This document shows positions 27,853 to 38,135 of a DNA stretch of 62,167 bases, one piece after another. Below the pieces are notes generated by a model. It searched no databases. It worked only from the letters and a program-made list of their open reading frames with translations, and was not told where the DNA came from. This stretch comes from Erwinia mallotivora. GTDB taxonomy: Bacteria; Pseudomonadota; Gammaproteobacteria; Enterobacterales; Enterobacteriaceae. How positions within the stretch are numbered: position 1 is the stretch's first letter; each line of letters opens with the position of its first letter. A program made the translations under genes and the position numbers. The stretch spans positions 1 to 62,167 of the forward strand of contig NZ_JFHN01000013.1 in the NCBI RefSeq assembly GCF_000590885.1, written 5' to 3'.

Positions 27853-29763
27853 TTACCCTTGAGGCGGCGATGTGAGAAAGGCCACCGCACGTTGAATATC
27901 GCGGGTACGAGGCGTCGGTGGCAGGCTGTTAAGGAAAACCGCGCCATAGGGGCGCATCACCAGACGATTATCACAAATCACCAGCACGCCACGATCGTCC
28001 ACGTCACGGATCAGCCTGCCGACACCTTGTTTCAGGGTGATCACCGCATCGGGCAGCTGCACCTCATTAAAAGGATCGCCACCCCGCAGTCGGCAATCCT
28101 CCATTCTGGCTTTAAGCAGTGGGTCATCCGGCGAGGTGAACGGCAGTTTATCGATGATCACCAGCGACAGCACATCGCCCCTGACGTCAACCCCTTCCCA
28201 GAAACTGCTGGTAGCCACCAGCAACGCGTTTCCCGCTGCAATAAATTGCTTCAGCAGTTGCCCTTTACTGGTTTCCCCCTGTAACAGCACCGGCAGGGTC
28301 AGCAGAGTGCGAAACTCCTCCGCCAGAGAGCGCATCATCTGCCGGGAGGTACACAACAGAAAACAGCGACCATTGTTGGCTTCAATCAGCGGCAACAGCA
28401 TCCGGGCCATCTGTTTCGCACTGCCGGGCTGATGAGTGGCAGGCAGATTTCGCGGTACGCACAGCAGGGCCTGACGGGCAAAATCAAAGGGGCTGTTAAG
28501 GATAAGCGTTCTGGCCGTGCTGACACCCAACCTTTCGACAAAGTGGGTCATCTGCTCGTTCACTGCCAGCGTCGCCGAGGTAAAGATCCAGCTGGCCGGA
28601 CGTTCGTCCATCACTTCACGAAAACGTTCAGCCACCGACAGTGGCGTAAGCGCCAGCACAAAATGGCGGGCACTACACTCATACCAGTAACTGAACCCCG
28701 GCTGGCTGACATCTTTCAGCCGCCGCAGCCTTCCCCGATAAAGGGTGGCGCGTTCAAAAGCTGCGTCCAGCAGCGCAGAACGGCCCAGCGCCATTCTGGT
28801 CACGTCATGACAAAGTTCAAGTGCATCATCCAGCAGTAATAACGCGCGTTGAGTATTGGGATTATTAAGCATATCGCGCAGATTGCCGCGAAACCCCGGT
28901 TCACCCAGTGCCAGCCGGAAATCCTGCGCGCTCTGCGTCAGACGATCCGCCGATTTTTGCAACTGCTGCATATCGCGAATTTCCGTCCGATAGGCAATGG
29001 TGATATCTCGGGCAAGATCCAGCAGCTGTTTGCTGGAAATCTGCTGACCAAAATACTGGCTGGCAATATCCGGCACCTGATGAGCTTCATCAAAAATCAT
29101 CACATCCGCCTGCGGGATTAGCTCGGCGAAACCACTCTCCTTCACCACCATATCCGCCAGAAACAGATGATGATTGACCACCACCACATCAGCATCCATC
29201 GCTTTGCGACGGGCTTTAACCACAAAACAATCCTGGTACTGAGGGCAGTCACTGCCCAGACAGTTATCGTTAGTACTGGTGACCAGCGGCCAGAGTGGAC
29301 TGTCTTCTGTCACGCCACCACAGGTGCTGATGTCGCCATCAACGGTTTCAGACGACCAGCCGCGCAGGTGCACCAGGTCGCTCATTGCCTGGGCGACCAG
29401 TTCGCCCCCGGCCATCGATTGCTGCTCCAGCCGTTCCAGACAGAGGTAATTGCTGCGTCCTTTCAGCAACGCAAGCTTACCTTTGAATTTCAGAGCGCGG
29501 GCGACGGTGGGTAAATCACGACTGTAGAGCTGATCCTGTAAGGCTTTCGAGCCGGTAGAAACGATGACTTTTTTACCTGAACGCAGCGCCGGGGCCAGAT
29601 ATGCATAGGTTTTGCCCGTGCCGGTCCCTGCCTCCACCACCAGCTCATTTTTACTCTCAATGGCCTGTCTGACCGCATCAGCCATCTGGCGCTGAGGTTC
29701 ACGCGGTTTAAAGCCAGGGATGGCCTGCGCTAACGCGCCCTCTGCTGCAAAGTCGTCTGCCAC
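27853..29763 (-). CDS. yoaA: DinG/XPD-family DNA helicase YoaA
   Basis: A 636-residue superfamily-2 iron-sulfur helicase (E. coli YoaA 636). Motif I AGTGTGKT is near residue 46, and the DEAH box in IFDEAHQ. Four cysteines between them (TCGG, NCLGSDC, DCFV) form the iron-sulfur domain. In E. coli YoaA binds HolC and helps repair stalled replication forks. It is upstream of tsaB on the minus strand. Confidence 0.95.
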   Translation of the reverse strand: MADDFAAEGALAQAIPGFKPREPQRQMADAVRQAIESKNELVVEAGTGTGKTYAYLAPALRSGKKVIVSTGSKALQDQLYSRDLPTVARALKFKGKLALLKGRSNYLCLERLEQQSMAGGELVAQAMSDLVHLRGWSSETVDGDISTCGGVTEDSPLWPLVTSTNDNCLGSDCPQYQDCFVVKARRKAMDADVVVVNHHLFLADMVVKESGFAELIPQADVMIFDEAHQVPDIASQYFGQQISSKQLLDLARDITIAYRTEIRDMQQLQKSADRLTQSAQDFRLALGEPGFRGNLRDMLNNPNTQRALLLLDDALELCHDVTRMALGRSALLDAAFERATLYRGRLRRLKDVSQPGFSYWYECSARHFVLALTPLSVAERFREVMDERPASWIFTSATLAVNEQMTHFVERLGVSTARTLILNSPFDFARQALLCVPRNLPATHQPGSAKQMARMLLPLIEANNGRCFLLCTSRQMMRSLAEEFRTLLTLPVLLQGETSKGQLLKQFIAAGNALLVATSSFWEGVDVRGDVLSLVIIDKLPFTSPDDPLLKARMEDCRLRGGDPFNEVQLPDAVITLKQGVGRLIRDVDDRGVLVICDNRLVMRPYGAVFLNSLPPTPRTRDIQRAVAFLTSPPQG

Positions 29764-30039
29764 ATATCCTCACTGCCAGCAAAAAAAAACGTCTTATTAT
29801 GTCAGTCCGTACATCAGGATGCAAAAACGTAAAAAATGCATAATTACATAATCTTAGCGCGATAACGGCATCCGGTCTGCCAACAAGGGCTGACCGTCAC
29901 CTAATAACAGGTCAGCGTGCTGATGGGGACGCAATTGCCGGATAATGAAACGCCCGCGTCTGTTCTCTCTGGGGCAAAAGCGTGGCCCGTGATATATTCA
30001 GCAGTATTATGCAGCTTTATGTCTGTTTAAGGGCGGATT

Positions 30040-30801
30040 ATGGTCGATTATGATGCATTACCGGAGGAAAGACAGTCGCTGATTCACCAGATGCTGAACG
30101 AGAAAGGCAGAGTTATTGGCGCAGATATGGCCCGTCAGCTGGGGGTTTCCGAACATACTATTCGCCGGGATTTACAGGAACTGGCCCGCAAGGGGTTGTG
30201 CAAAAAAGTCTATGGTGGCGCGGTCAGTCAGCTGAAACAGTCGGCCAGTTTTGACATTCGCTCCGCACAAAATATGACGGAAAAATCACGCCTGGCAGAA
30301 AAATGTACAGCGCTGATTCGGCCCGACAGCTGTATTTTTATCGACTGCGGTTCGACGCATTTTGCCATGACGGCACACATTCCCGCACAGACAGAACTGA
30401 CCATTGTCACCAATTCCCCGCAGATAGCGGCGGCCCTCAGCCCGCGACTCTGCGGCGAGCTGATATTACTGGGAGGCAAAGTCAACCCCAAAACTGGCAG
30501 TGCGCTGGGTTCAGATACCGTGAATCAAATCCGCAATATGGTTTTCGATCAGGCATTTATCGGCGTCTGTGCGCTAGATCCTCAGGCGGGGCTGAGTGCG
30601 GTTAACTATGAAGATGCCTGCTTTAAGAAGGAAGTCCTTGCCCAGAGCAGTGAAATTATTGCTGCGGTGACCGCCGACAAAATTTCGCAGGTGGCGAGGT
30701 ATAAAGTTGCCCCCTGTGAAGATATTGATGTGCTGGTGGTGAGCGATAAAAGTCATGCCGTCGATTTCGCTCATCTCAATCTGCACATTGAAGTAGCCTG
30801 A
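30040..30801 (+). CDS. DeoR/GlpR-family transcriptional regulator
   Basis: A 253-residue repressor. The N-terminal helix-turn-helix is ADMARQLGVSEHTIRRDLQELARKGL (residues about 28-54) and the C-terminal DeoR sensor domain shows the typical FIDCGSTH and TNSPQIA motifs and a LGGKV block. Such regulators usually sense a phosphorylated sugar. It stands alone between divergent yoaA and yoaB, where E. coli has no such gene, and no sugar operon lies next to it. The target is unknown. I considered YciT, but cannot separate DeoR paralogues by eye. The 276 bp upstream holds no gene. Confidence 0.85.
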   Translation: MVDYDALPEERQSLIHQMLNEKGRVIGADMARQLGVSEHTIRRDLQELARKGLCKKVYGGAVSQLKQSASFDIRSAQNMTEKSRLAEKCTALIRPDSCIFIDCGSTHFAMTAHIPAQTELTIVTNSPQIAAALSPRLCGELILLGGKVNPKTGSALGSDTVNQIRNMVFDQAFIGVCALDPQAGLSAVNYEDACFKKEVLAQSSEIIAAVTADKISQVARYKVAPCEDIDVLVVSDKSHAVDFAHLNLHIEVA

Positions 30802-30970
30802 ACATCATCCCGGTTGAACAGGAGCCGGCTGGCATCGCCGGTGCAACAGGCCGCTGATTCAGGGCCGGTCAGTCAACAGATTACACCTGCACAGGCGGCA
30901 CAGAGATGTTACTTTACCACACCCGAGCCGCGCCGATTGGGGCGTGAAAAATGATGATTAAGGTTTTGCC

Positions 30971-31324
30971 ATGTCAGATGAAATAATCAGAGTCGAGCCA
31001 GTTGAACACCGGATGTCCGAAGCTGTCATTCACAACAATACCGTCTATTACACCAGCGTGCCTGACAATCTGGATGAGGATGCGGAGGCACAAACGGCCA
31101 ACGCCCTGTCAGCCATTGATCGCCTGCTGACCCGCGCAGGATCGGATAAGAGCCGCATTCTTGATGCGACCATTTTTCTGGTGAATAAAGAGGATTTTCC
31201 GGCGATGAATCGCGCATGGGATGCCTGGGTGTCACCGGGCAATGCGCCAGTACGTTGTACCGTTCAGGCAGGATTGATGAATCCCGGTTATCTGGTGGAA
31301 ATCAAGATTATCGCCGCCCGATAA
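30971..31324 (+). CDS. yoaB: RidA family protein YoaB
   Basis: A 117-residue Rid-family protein (E. coli YoaB 114). The key arginine of the family lies in APVRCTVQAG, and the ending YLVEIKIIAAR is conserved. RidA-type enzymes hydrolyse reactive enamines and imines; YoaB belongs to a Rid subgroup and its own substrate is unproven. The 170 bp between the DeoR gene and yoaB contains an inverted GCCGG-type repeat but no clear site. Confidence 0.92.
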   Translation: MSDEIIRVEPVEHRMSEAVIHNNTVYYTSVPDNLDEDAEAQTANALSAIDRLLTRAGSDKSRILDATIFLVNKEDFPAMNRAWDAWVSPGNAPVRCTVQAGLMNPGYLVEIKIIAAR

Positions 31325-31340
31325 CCTGCTCCGTTAAGCG

Positions 31341-32354
31341 TCAGCGGCTGAAAAGCCGCTCTCTGCCAGCATCAGAGGGAAACACACAGCGCACATCGTG
31401 GCGACAGCCCGGCACCACGTCGAAGGGATGCGGCGTGACAGGCTTCAGCATCGCTGCGTCATAATGTGCATAATTGACCGCACGATCCAGCCGGTATTGC
31501 CCCTGACTCTCTGCGGCGCAGGATTTATCAAGAATGTGTTCATACCTGCCCGGTCCACTGCCCTGATCCTCGCCCCCTACCAGATAACTTACCGCTGCCG
31601 CACGATAGCGATCCCTCGCGCCCTCTGCGCTCCCCACCAACCATGCGGGAACCTTCTCCATTCCATATTTCCACTGATTCACCTGCCGGCAGCCGTTGGT
31701 CGGACGGGGATCAAACCACAGCCAGCTTCCCGGATCGGCGACCACGTAACGCATCCGTATCCCCGCCGGAGGGCGGGCAAAAGCAATATAGTGCTGAACA
31801 AACTGTCCGCCCGCAGAAAAACCCGCAAAGGTCACCTGATGCAGCCCAGGCCAGCGCTGTTTAAGCTGCGCCAGCAACTGATCGATTGCGGCAAAGGCGC
31901 TCAGCTTACCCTGTTCATCCAGCCCCCCCTCCAGCCAGGAATGGCAGTTCCACAGCACATCCCCCGCCGAAGGCGCAGGCAAACCGGGTGATTTACAGCG
32001 TTCATTCTGCGAAGCAGCAACCTGAAACAAAGGGGCGACGATCGGGATATGGCTGGCGGAGGCATTACCGCTGGCGGCCTGTCTGGCGGCACTGAGGGTT
32101 CTGCCTACATCGCGCGGATGACCGTGCATCACAATCAGGACAGAAGTGACAGGGTAACTTTTATCGGCGTTGGTAACAAAATAGTGAACATTTCCGGCAG
32201 CGTGACGGGCAGCAAAGCGGTATTCAGTCGCCTGTTGCCGCCAGTCATCAGCAGCCGCATGAGCAACAACCGGCAGCCCACCGCACAGCAGCATAAAAAG
32301 AAGGCGCGGCAGAACCGCGTGCCGCCCGTTCTTACCGCGCCCTCTTATCATCAT
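31341..32354 (-). CDS. Secreted alpha/beta hydrolase (PHB-depolymerase/esterase-like)
   Basis: A 337-residue exported enzyme. A signal peptide ends around VVAHA-AADD (residue 34). HGHPRDVG looks like the oxyanion-hole strand and FAGFSAGGQF is the GxSxG nucleophile elbow; the His in GCRHDVRC near the C-terminus is the probable catalytic histidine. Cysteines in the mature part suggest disulfides, consistent with a periplasmic or secreted location. The substrate is unknown; polyester, acetyl-ester or plant-wall esterase activities are possible. It lies between yoaB and yoaH, which are closer in E. coli, so it is an accessory insertion. Confidence 0.75.
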   Translation of the reverse strand: MMIRGRGKNGRHAVLPRLLFMLLCGGLPVVAHAAADDWRQQATEYRFAARHAAGNVHYFVTNADKSYPVTSVLIVMHGHPRDVGRTLSAARQAASGNASASHIPIVAPLFQVAASQNERCKSPGLPAPSAGDVLWNCHSWLEGGLDEQGKLSAFAAIDQLLAQLKQRWPGLHQVTFAGFSAGGQFVQHYIAFARPPAGIRMRYVVADPGSWLWFDPRPTNGCRQVNQWKYGMEKVPAWLVGSAEGARDRYRAAAVSYLVGGEDQGSGPGRYEHILDKSCAAESQGQYRLDRAVNYAHYDAAMLKPVTPHPFDVVPGCRHDVRCVFPSDAGRERLFSR

Positions 32355-32356
32355 CC

Positions 32357-32539
32357 CTACTCTTCATCTTCATCATCAAAACGGGCGGCAATCATCCCAC
32401 CCGTATGATTCTCACGAATTTCGGCAGCCACCAGTTGAATGGCCTGGCCACTGCTCATTCCTTCTGCCATCAGTTGCTGAATGCGTTCGACAGCCTGTTG
32501 TTGCTGTTCATGGGACAGCGCCGGTAAACCAGTGATCAT
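32357..32539 (-). CDS. yoaH: UPF0181 family protein YoaH
   Basis: A 60-residue cytoplasmic protein (E. coli 59). Signature: [18 protein letters not shown] then GMSSGQAI and an acidic end. The start at 32539 is set by an AGGAG ribosome site and the family; a longer frame to 32593 is not supported. Function unknown. It is divergent from pabB, as in E. coli. Confidence 0.93.
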   Translation of the reverse strand: MITGLPALSHEQQQQAVERIQQLMAEGMSSGQAIQLVAAEIRENHTGGMIAARFDDEDEE

Positions 32540-32648
32540 ATCTGCTCCTGTGAGATTGCGCGGATTATCACACGAGGAACAAACAGATGCCAATAACAGA
32601 AAAATATGCCAGGCTGACGGGAAAATATTGTGCCGACCCTGAAACTGT

Positions 32649-34013
32649 ATGCCGCCTGTTTACTCTTCTCTCCACTACACGCCTGATGCTCTGGAACAGC
32701 TGTTCAGCGCTGTATCCCACCAGCCGTGGGCAATGCTGTTGCACTCTGGCTTTGCCGCTCACAATGATAATCGTTTCGATATCATGGTCGCCGAACCGTT
32801 AATCACCCTGACCACCGTGGGCAACCTGACCACCGTTCACCGTATCGACAGCGTGACGGAAAGCGGTGAAGACCCGCTCTCTCTGCTGCAAAATAGCTTA
32901 CAGGATGCGCAGTTGCAGGCCGATGAAAACGCTGACTATCCCTTCCAGGGCGGCGCGCTTGGTCTGTTTGGCTACGATCTGGCGCGTCGTTTTGAAAAAC
33001 TGCCGCAACAGGCAGAACGGGATCTCTTTACCCCGGATATGGCAGTGGGCATTTACCACTGGGCGCTGATTGCCGATCACCAGCTGAAAAAACTGACGTT
33101 GATTACCCACGGCGACCCGGCTTCACGACTTGACTGGTTAGCCACGCTGAAACCACGGCACACCGGTAAGCCGTTCCGCCTGACCAGCCCGTGGGTATCC
33201 AATATGACCCGCGAGCAGTACGGAGAAAAATTCCGCCGTATACAACAGTGGTTACAGAGTGGTGACTGTTATCAGATAAACCTGGCGCAGCGCTTTCGGG
33301 CCAGCTATTGCGGTGATGAGTGGCAGGCTTTCCGCCTGCTCAATCAACAGAACCGTGCCCCGTTCAGCGCTTTTATCCGCCTGCCGGAAAGCACCCTTAT
33401 CAGCCTGTCGCCGGAGCGTTTTCTGAACATCACCGGGCGGCTAATCCAGACCCGACCCATCAAAGGCACCCTGCCACGTCTGAGCGATCCGGCTGAGGAT
33501 CTTGCTCAGGCCAGCAAGCTGGCAAACTCGCCAAAGGATCGTGCGGAAAACGTCATGATTGTCGATCTGCTGCGTAATGACATTGGCCGGGTCGCGAGTC
33601 CGGGCAGCGTACAGGTGCCGGAGCTGTTTGTGGTCGAGCCTTTTCCGGCCGTCCACCATCTGGTCAGCACCATCACCGCCAGGCTGCGCCCTGAACTGAC
33701 CGCCTGCGACCTGCTGCGCGCCTGTTTTCCGGGGGGGTCAATCACCGGGGCCCCCAAAGTCAGAGCAATGGAAATTATTGATCAACTGGAGCCGCACCGG
33801 CGCAATGCCTGGTGTGGCAGCATTGGTTACCTCAGCTTTTGCGGCAGAATGGATACCAGTATCACCATCCGCACGTTAACGGCGGAAAACGGTCATCTGT
33901 ACTGTTCGGCGGGCGGCGGTATTGTGGCTGACAGCAGTGAACAGGCCGAGTATCAGGAAACCTTTGATAAAATAAATCGTATCCTGCCCTGTCTGGGGAA
34001 CGACGATGTCTGA
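32649..34013 (+). CDS. pabB: Aminodeoxychorismate synthase component I PabB
   Basis: A 454-residue enzyme that aminates chorismate in p-aminobenzoate and folate synthesis, with ammonia from PabA. The chorismate-binding core includes [10 protein letters not shown] (the catalytic lysine loop), [20 protein letters not shown], and [21 protein letters not shown]. coli PabB has 453 residues. The ATG has no strong ribosome site; GTG at 32628 is out of frame. It overlaps nudL by 8 bp, so the two are translationally coupled. Confidence 0.96.
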   Translation: MPPVYSSLHYTPDALEQLFSAVSHQPWAMLLHSGFAAHNDNRFDIMVAEPLITLTTVGNLTTVHRIDSVTESGEDPLSLLQNSLQDAQLQADENADYPFQGGALGLFGYDLARRFEKLPQQAERDLFTPDMAVGIYHWALIADHQLKKLTLITHGDPASRLDWLATLKPRHTGKPFRLTSPWVSNMTREQYGEKFRRIQQWLQSGDCYQINLAQRFRASYCGDEWQAFRLLNQQNRAPFSAFIRLPESTLISLSPERFLNITGRLIQTRPIKGTLPRLSDPAEDLAQASKLANSPKDRAENVMIVDLLRNDIGRVASPGSVQVPELFVVEPFPAVHHLVSTITARLRPELTACDLLRACFPGGSITGAPKVRAMEIIDQLEPHRRNAWCGSIGYLSFCGRMDTSITIRTLTAENGHLYCSAGGGIVADSSEQAEYQETFDKINRILPCLGNDDV

Positions 34014-34578
34014 GGTGCCGCTGACGCTGGCCGCTTTCATCAGTCGATTTTTGCTACAGCCACCCGCCACGCAGACGCCATGCGTGGCGGGTCGTCAGGC
34101 TGCCGTGCTGGTGCCCGTCGTTAATCGCCGCCATCCCACACTGTTACTGACCCGACGAGCCAACACGCTGCGCAAGCATCCCGGCCAGGTGGCATTTCCC
34201 GGCGGTATGATGGACAGGGACGATCCTTCGTTGATTGCCACTGCGTTACGCGAGGCACAGGAAGAAATCGCGCTTCCGCCAGAGTGTGTCGATGTACTGG
34301 GGGTACTGCCACCGGTGACCAGCAGCAGCGGCTTTCAGGTGACCCCTGTTGTTGGCATCCTGCCGGACAATCTGCGCTGGCGGGCCAGTGATGAGGAAGT
34401 GGAATCCATTTTTGAGATGCCGTTACAGGAAGCACTGCGTCTGAACCGCTACTCGTCGTTGGATATCTGGCGTGGTGGCCTGTCTCATCGAGTCTGGCTG
34501 TCCCGGTTTGATCATTATTTTATCTGGGGCATGACCGCCGGAATTATTCGTCAGCTTAGTTTGCAGGTCGCTGACTGA
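34006..34578 (+). CDS. nudL: Nudix hydrolase NudL
   Basis: A 190-residue Nudix-family protein (E. coli NudL/YeaB 192), a putative CoA or nucleotide-diphosphate hydrolase. The Nudix box runs from GGMMDRDD to [11 protein letters not shown] near residues 66-90, with the REAQEE metal-binding core. It overlaps pabB by 8 bp. Confidence 0.95.
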   Translation: MSEVPLTLAAFISRFLLQPPATQTPCVAGRQAAVLVPVVNRRHPTLLLTRRANTLRKHPGQVAFPGGMMDRDDPSLIATALREAQEEIALPPECVDVLGVLPPVTSSSGFQVTPVVGILPDNLRWRASDEEVESIFEMPLQEALRLNRYSSLDIWRGGLSHRVWLSRFDHYFIWGMTAGIIRQLSLQVAD

Positions 34579-34921
34579 ACCCGCCTGAGTCTCCTGCTGC
34601 CCTCTGGCAGGCATAAGGCTGTCAATCCGGCACTGAGTGTCTTTTTTTACTGTCGCTTTTTGCCCTCAACATCTCTCCTGTTCAACTTAACCACTGCAAA
34701 ACGGGCTTTGATGCTATATATTGCAGCGCTGGTTCCGGGACCATCCCCTCCTGTCAGTGGTAAAGCCTTTGAGTGCTCTGACTGACAGCCCGATCGGTGC
34801 ATTCAGCCATAATTTTTTTGTCTGAACCTGATTAGTTTATTTCATGCGAAGATCGGAGGTCGGATGATTACTATTACCGCATCAGTTTCCCAATATTTCC
34901 GGTGTGCTAAAGGAGCAGAGT
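34579..34921 (+). promoter_or_regulatory. Promoter and leader region of sdaA
   Basis: A 343-bp gap. It contains a long-range hairpin (CTGTCAGT at 34751-34758 with ACTGACAG at 34781-34788; 22-nt loop) and a TATATATTG-type AT-rich element around 34712. E. coli sdaA is Lrp-repressed and induced by glycine and leucine; I see no clear Lrp site or known riboswitch here. Confidence 0.4.
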
Positions 34922-36286
34922 GTGATTAGCGTTTTCGACATGTTCAGAGTGGGCATTGGCCCCTCCAGCTCCCATACCGTAGGCCCAATGAAAGCCGGTA
35001 AACTGTTTGTCGATGAACTGACCAGCGCGGGTATCCTGACTGACGTCACGCGCATTGCCGTTGACGTCTATGGTTCGCTGTCACTGACCGGTAAGGGGCA
35101 CCATACCGATATCGCCATCATTATGGGATTGTCCGGCGCGGCACCGGAAACCGTAGACATTGATGGCATCCCGGCATTTATTCGTGATGTTGAGGAGCAG
35201 CAACGCCTGCTGCTGGGCAATGGCCGCCATGAGGTGGCTTTCCCGCGTGAAGGTGGGATGGTGTTTCGCAGTGAAAACCTGTCACTGCATGAAAACGGTA
35301 TGCGCATCACTGCGTTTAACGGCGAACAGTCCATTTTCAGCAAAGTCTATTACTCTATCGGCGGCGGTTTTATCGTTGATGAAGCCCATTTCGGTCAGTC
35401 AACGCTTAACGAAGTTTCCGTGCCCTATCCCTTCGATTCTGCTAAAGAGATGCTGACACACTGCCATCAGACCGGTCTTTCCCTCTCCGGGATGATGATG
35501 AAGAATGAACTGGCGCTGCACAGCAAGGCAGAAATTGAGCGCTATTTTGCTGATGTCTGGCAAAACATGCGCGACTGTATCGATCGCGGTCTGAATACCG
35601 AGGGCGTATTGCCCGGCCCGCTGCGTGTTCCGCGCCGTGCCTCCGCGTTGCGTCGGCTGCTGGTTTCTTCTGACAAACTCTCCAGCGATCCGATGAACGT
35701 TATTGACTGGGTTAATATGTTTGCGCTGGCCGTTAATGAGGAGAATGCCGCCGGGGGCCGCGTGGTAACCGCGCCGACTAACGGTGCCTGCGGCATCGTC
35801 CCGGCAGTTCTTGCCTACTACGACCACTTTATCCAGTCAGTCAGCCCCGACATTTTTATCCGCTATTTCCTTGCCGCAGGCGCAGTGGGCATTCTTTATA
35901 AGATGAACGCCTCGATTTCCGGTGCAGAAGTGGGATGTCAGGGAGAGGTTGGCGTCGCCTGCTCGATGGCGGCGGCGGGCCTGGCTGAACTGTTGGGGGC
36001 CAGCCCCGAGCAGGTTTGCGTGGCGGCAGAAATCGGCATGGAACACAATCTGGGGCTGACCTGCGATCCTGTGGCCGGTCAGGTGCAGGTTCCCTGTATT
36101 GAGCGCAACGCCATTGCTTCAGTGAAAGCAATTAATGCCGCCAGAATGGCGATGCGACGCACCAGCGAAGCCAGAGTGTCACTGGATAAGGTGATTGAAA
36201 CCATGTATGAAACCGGTAAAGACATGAACGCTAAATACCGTGAAACCTCGCGTGGCGGACTGGCTATTAAGGTACAGTGTGATTAA
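34922..36286 (+). CDS. sdaA: L-serine deaminase I SdaA
   Basis: A 454-residue iron-sulfur L-serine dehydratase that yields pyruvate and ammonia; same length as E. coli SdaA. The N-terminal [17 protein letters not shown] motif is the beta-domain signature, and cysteines in [12 protein letters not shown] and [14 protein letters not shown] bind the 4Fe-4S cluster. A GTG start is chosen, as AAAGGAGCAGA directly precedes it and the product then starts like the family; an in-frame start 18 bases upstream lies before that site. Confidence 0.97.
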   Translation: MISVFDMFRVGIGPSSSHTVGPMKAGKLFVDELTSAGILTDVTRIAVDVYGSLSLTGKGHHTDIAIIMGLSGAAPETVDIDGIPAFIRDVEEQQRLLLGNGRHEVAFPREGGMVFRSENLSLHENGMRITAFNGEQSIFSKVYYSIGGGFIVDEAHFGQSTLNEVSVPYPFDSAKEMLTHCHQTGLSLSGMMMKNELALHSKAEIERYFADVWQNMRDCIDRGLNTEGVLPGPLRVPRRASALRRLLVSSDKLSSDPMNVIDWVNMFALAVNEENAAGGRVVTAPTNGACGIVPAVLAYYDHFIQSVSPDIFIRYFLAAGAVGILYKMNASISGAEVGCQGEVGVACSMAAAGLAELLGASPEQVCVAAEIGMEHNLGLTCDPVAGQVQVPCIERNAIASVKAINAARMAMRRTSEARVSLDKVIETMYETGKDMNAKYRETSRGGLAIKVQCD

Positions 36287-36538
36287 TTGTCTGCTGCCGT
36301 TCTGATTTCGCTTTACCGCTCTTTTTTAACTGACTGACGCAGGCTGAAGGCATAAAAGTGTGCAGACAGCCTGGGTTTTCCGGTTTAAAAAGTCGATGTA
36401 TTTCACGGAAATAGTAAGTCAACTCACTGTTTTAGCTCGCCCTGCATTTCCGCCAATAAAGACTAAACTTAGTACTGATTCTGCCGATATCAGGGGTTTG
36501 GTTTCTGAATTATTGTTTCGATCAAAGGGTGATGACTG

Positions 36539-38101
36539 ATGCAAATGTCCCAGGAAGTTTTAGGACAGTTTCGCCGTAAGCGCTTGCTGATCGCTTTGAC
36601 GGTTGCCGCGTTGGTGCTTATCCTGACCCTGGCCCTGCGTTTTTTCGAAGAAAAAAGCCGTATTGAACAGCAATCCCATACCTTTGCAGGCAACGCCATC
36701 CAGCGCTTCGATCGCCTCTTTTCGCCCCTGGATGTTGCTGCCAGCAATACCCTGGGACTGGTAGGGTTGCCCTGTGATGAGGTGCGTTTTCCGCTGATCG
36801 AAAAGCTGGCAACGTTGCAGACCGTGCGTTCAATTATCCTGGTGGATAAGGACAGCATGTACTGTTCGAGCATCTACGGCCGCAGTGAGATAAATTTCAG
36901 CAGCACCTATCCGGAACTGGCGGTAAACAATCAGCGCATGATGCTTGGCATTGATGAGCATTTGCTGAAAGGGACCCCAATCCTGCTGCTGTGGACGCCG
37001 CAGGATACCGATAACCGCTCAGGGATCCTTCAGATCATTAATATCGAAATGATCAGCAACTATCTGCTTGAGCCAACCCTGCCCTGGGTTGAGCGCGCCA
37101 TTTTTAACGTGGGCGGCCGAAGTCTCGAATACGGTAATCCGCTGCTGGAACAGGCCCTGCCCGCTGATGACGAGGTCAGCTACCAGGAGTCTTCGCTGCG
37201 TTATCCCTTCAGTATTACGCTGTTCGGTCCGGCTCCTGGCCGGATGGCGCTGATTACCCTGCCTTCGCAACTGCCACTGGCACTGTTGCTGAGCCTGCTG
37301 ACCGGTTATATCGTCTGGCTGGCAACCGCAAATCGTATGAGCCTCGCCTGGCAAATCAGCTACGGCATTACCGCCAGGGAATTTATGGTTTACTGCCAGC
37401 CACTGATTAATTCACGAAGTGGCGACTGCGATGGGATTGAGCTGCTGTTGCGCTGGCATAATCCCCGCCAGGGCTGGGTGCCACCGGATGTGTTTATTCC
37501 CCTGGCAGAGCAACATCACCTGATTGCCTCCCTGACCCGCTTCGTGCTCGGTGAAGTCGTTCGTCAGTTACCCACGCTGCCAACCAGCCCCACATTTCAT
37601 ATCGCGATTAATGTGGCCTCCGGCCATTTTCGCGATCGGGAAATTATCGACGATCTGCAAAAACTCTGGTGGCCCGCCAGCCCGCTGCCCCAGCTGATTG
37701 TCGAACTGACCGAGCGCGACGCCCTGCCCGCAGTGGATCAACGGGTGGTTTCCCATCTGCATAAAATCGGCGTCAAACTGGCGATCGATGATTTTGGCAC
37801 CGGCCACAGCTCCCTCTCCTATCTGAAAACGCTGAGTCCGGATGTGCTGAAGATTGACAAGGTTTTTACCGCAGCAATCGGCACCGATGCCATCAATGCC
37901 ACGGTCACGGATATGGTGATTTCTCTGGCACAGCGGCTGAATATCAGTCTGGTGGCGGAAGGCGTTGAGACGGCAGAACAGGCAGAATATCTGCGGGAAA
38001 GAGGCGTGGATGTGTTACAGGGATATTTCTTTGCCCGCCCGATGCCTCTGGGCGACTTCCCCGAATGGCTGACGGAATACAAAAACAGTCTTAACCACTG
38101 A
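36539..38101 (+). CDS. pdeD: CSS-motif/EAL cyclic-di-GMP phosphodiesterase (YoaD/PdeD)
   Basis: A 520-residue inner-membrane phosphodiesterase. One helix near residue 20 and a second near 240 enclose a periplasmic CSS domain with the YCSSIYG motif, a DsbA/DsbB-sensitive sensor. The EAL domain follows: the canonical EAL is here ELL (GIELLLRW), but the catalytic pieces are kept (INVASGHF, ELTER, DDFGTGHSS, LKIDK, AEGVET, LQGYFFARP), so it is probably active. It sits between sdaA and yoaE as in E. coli. Confidence 0.92.
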   Translation: MQMSQEVLGQFRRKRLLIALTVAALVLILTLALRFFEEKSRIEQQSHTFAGNAIQRFDRLFSPLDVAASNTLGLVGLPCDEVRFPLIEKLATLQTVRSIILVDKDSMYCSSIYGRSEINFSSTYPELAVNNQRMMLGIDEHLLKGTPILLLWTPQDTDNRSGILQIINIEMISNYLLEPTLPWVERAIFNVGGRSLEYGNPLLEQALPADDEVSYQESSLRYPFSITLFGPAPGRMALITLPSQLPLALLLSLLTGYIVWLATANRMSLAWQISYGITAREFMVYCQPLINSRSGDCDGIELLLRWHNPRQGWVPPDVFIPLAEQHHLIASLTRFVLGEVVRQLPTLPTSPTFHIAINVASGHFRDREIIDDLQKLWWPASPLPQLIVELTERDALPAVDQRVVSHLHKIGVKLAIDDFGTGHSSLSYLKTLSPDVLKIDKVFTAAIGTDAINATVTDMVISLAQRLNISLVAEGVETAEQAEYLRERGVDVLQGYFFARPMPLGDFPEWLTEYKNSLNH

Positions 38102-38105
38102 AAAA

Positions 38106-38127
38106 CAGGTCGCCATCTGGCGACCTG
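38106..38127. terminator. Bidirectional hairpin between pdeD and yoaE
   Basis: A 9-bp stem (CAGGTCGCC with GGCGACCTG) and a 4-nt loop between convergent genes. U-tracts are weak. Confidence 0.65.
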
Positions 38128-38135
38128 CAACAGGA

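Noticed and set aside
37429..37460. EAL changed to ELL as evidence that PdeD is inactive
   Set aside because: The catalytic Glu is retained and all other metal and substrate residues (DDFGTG, LKIDK, AEGVE) are present.
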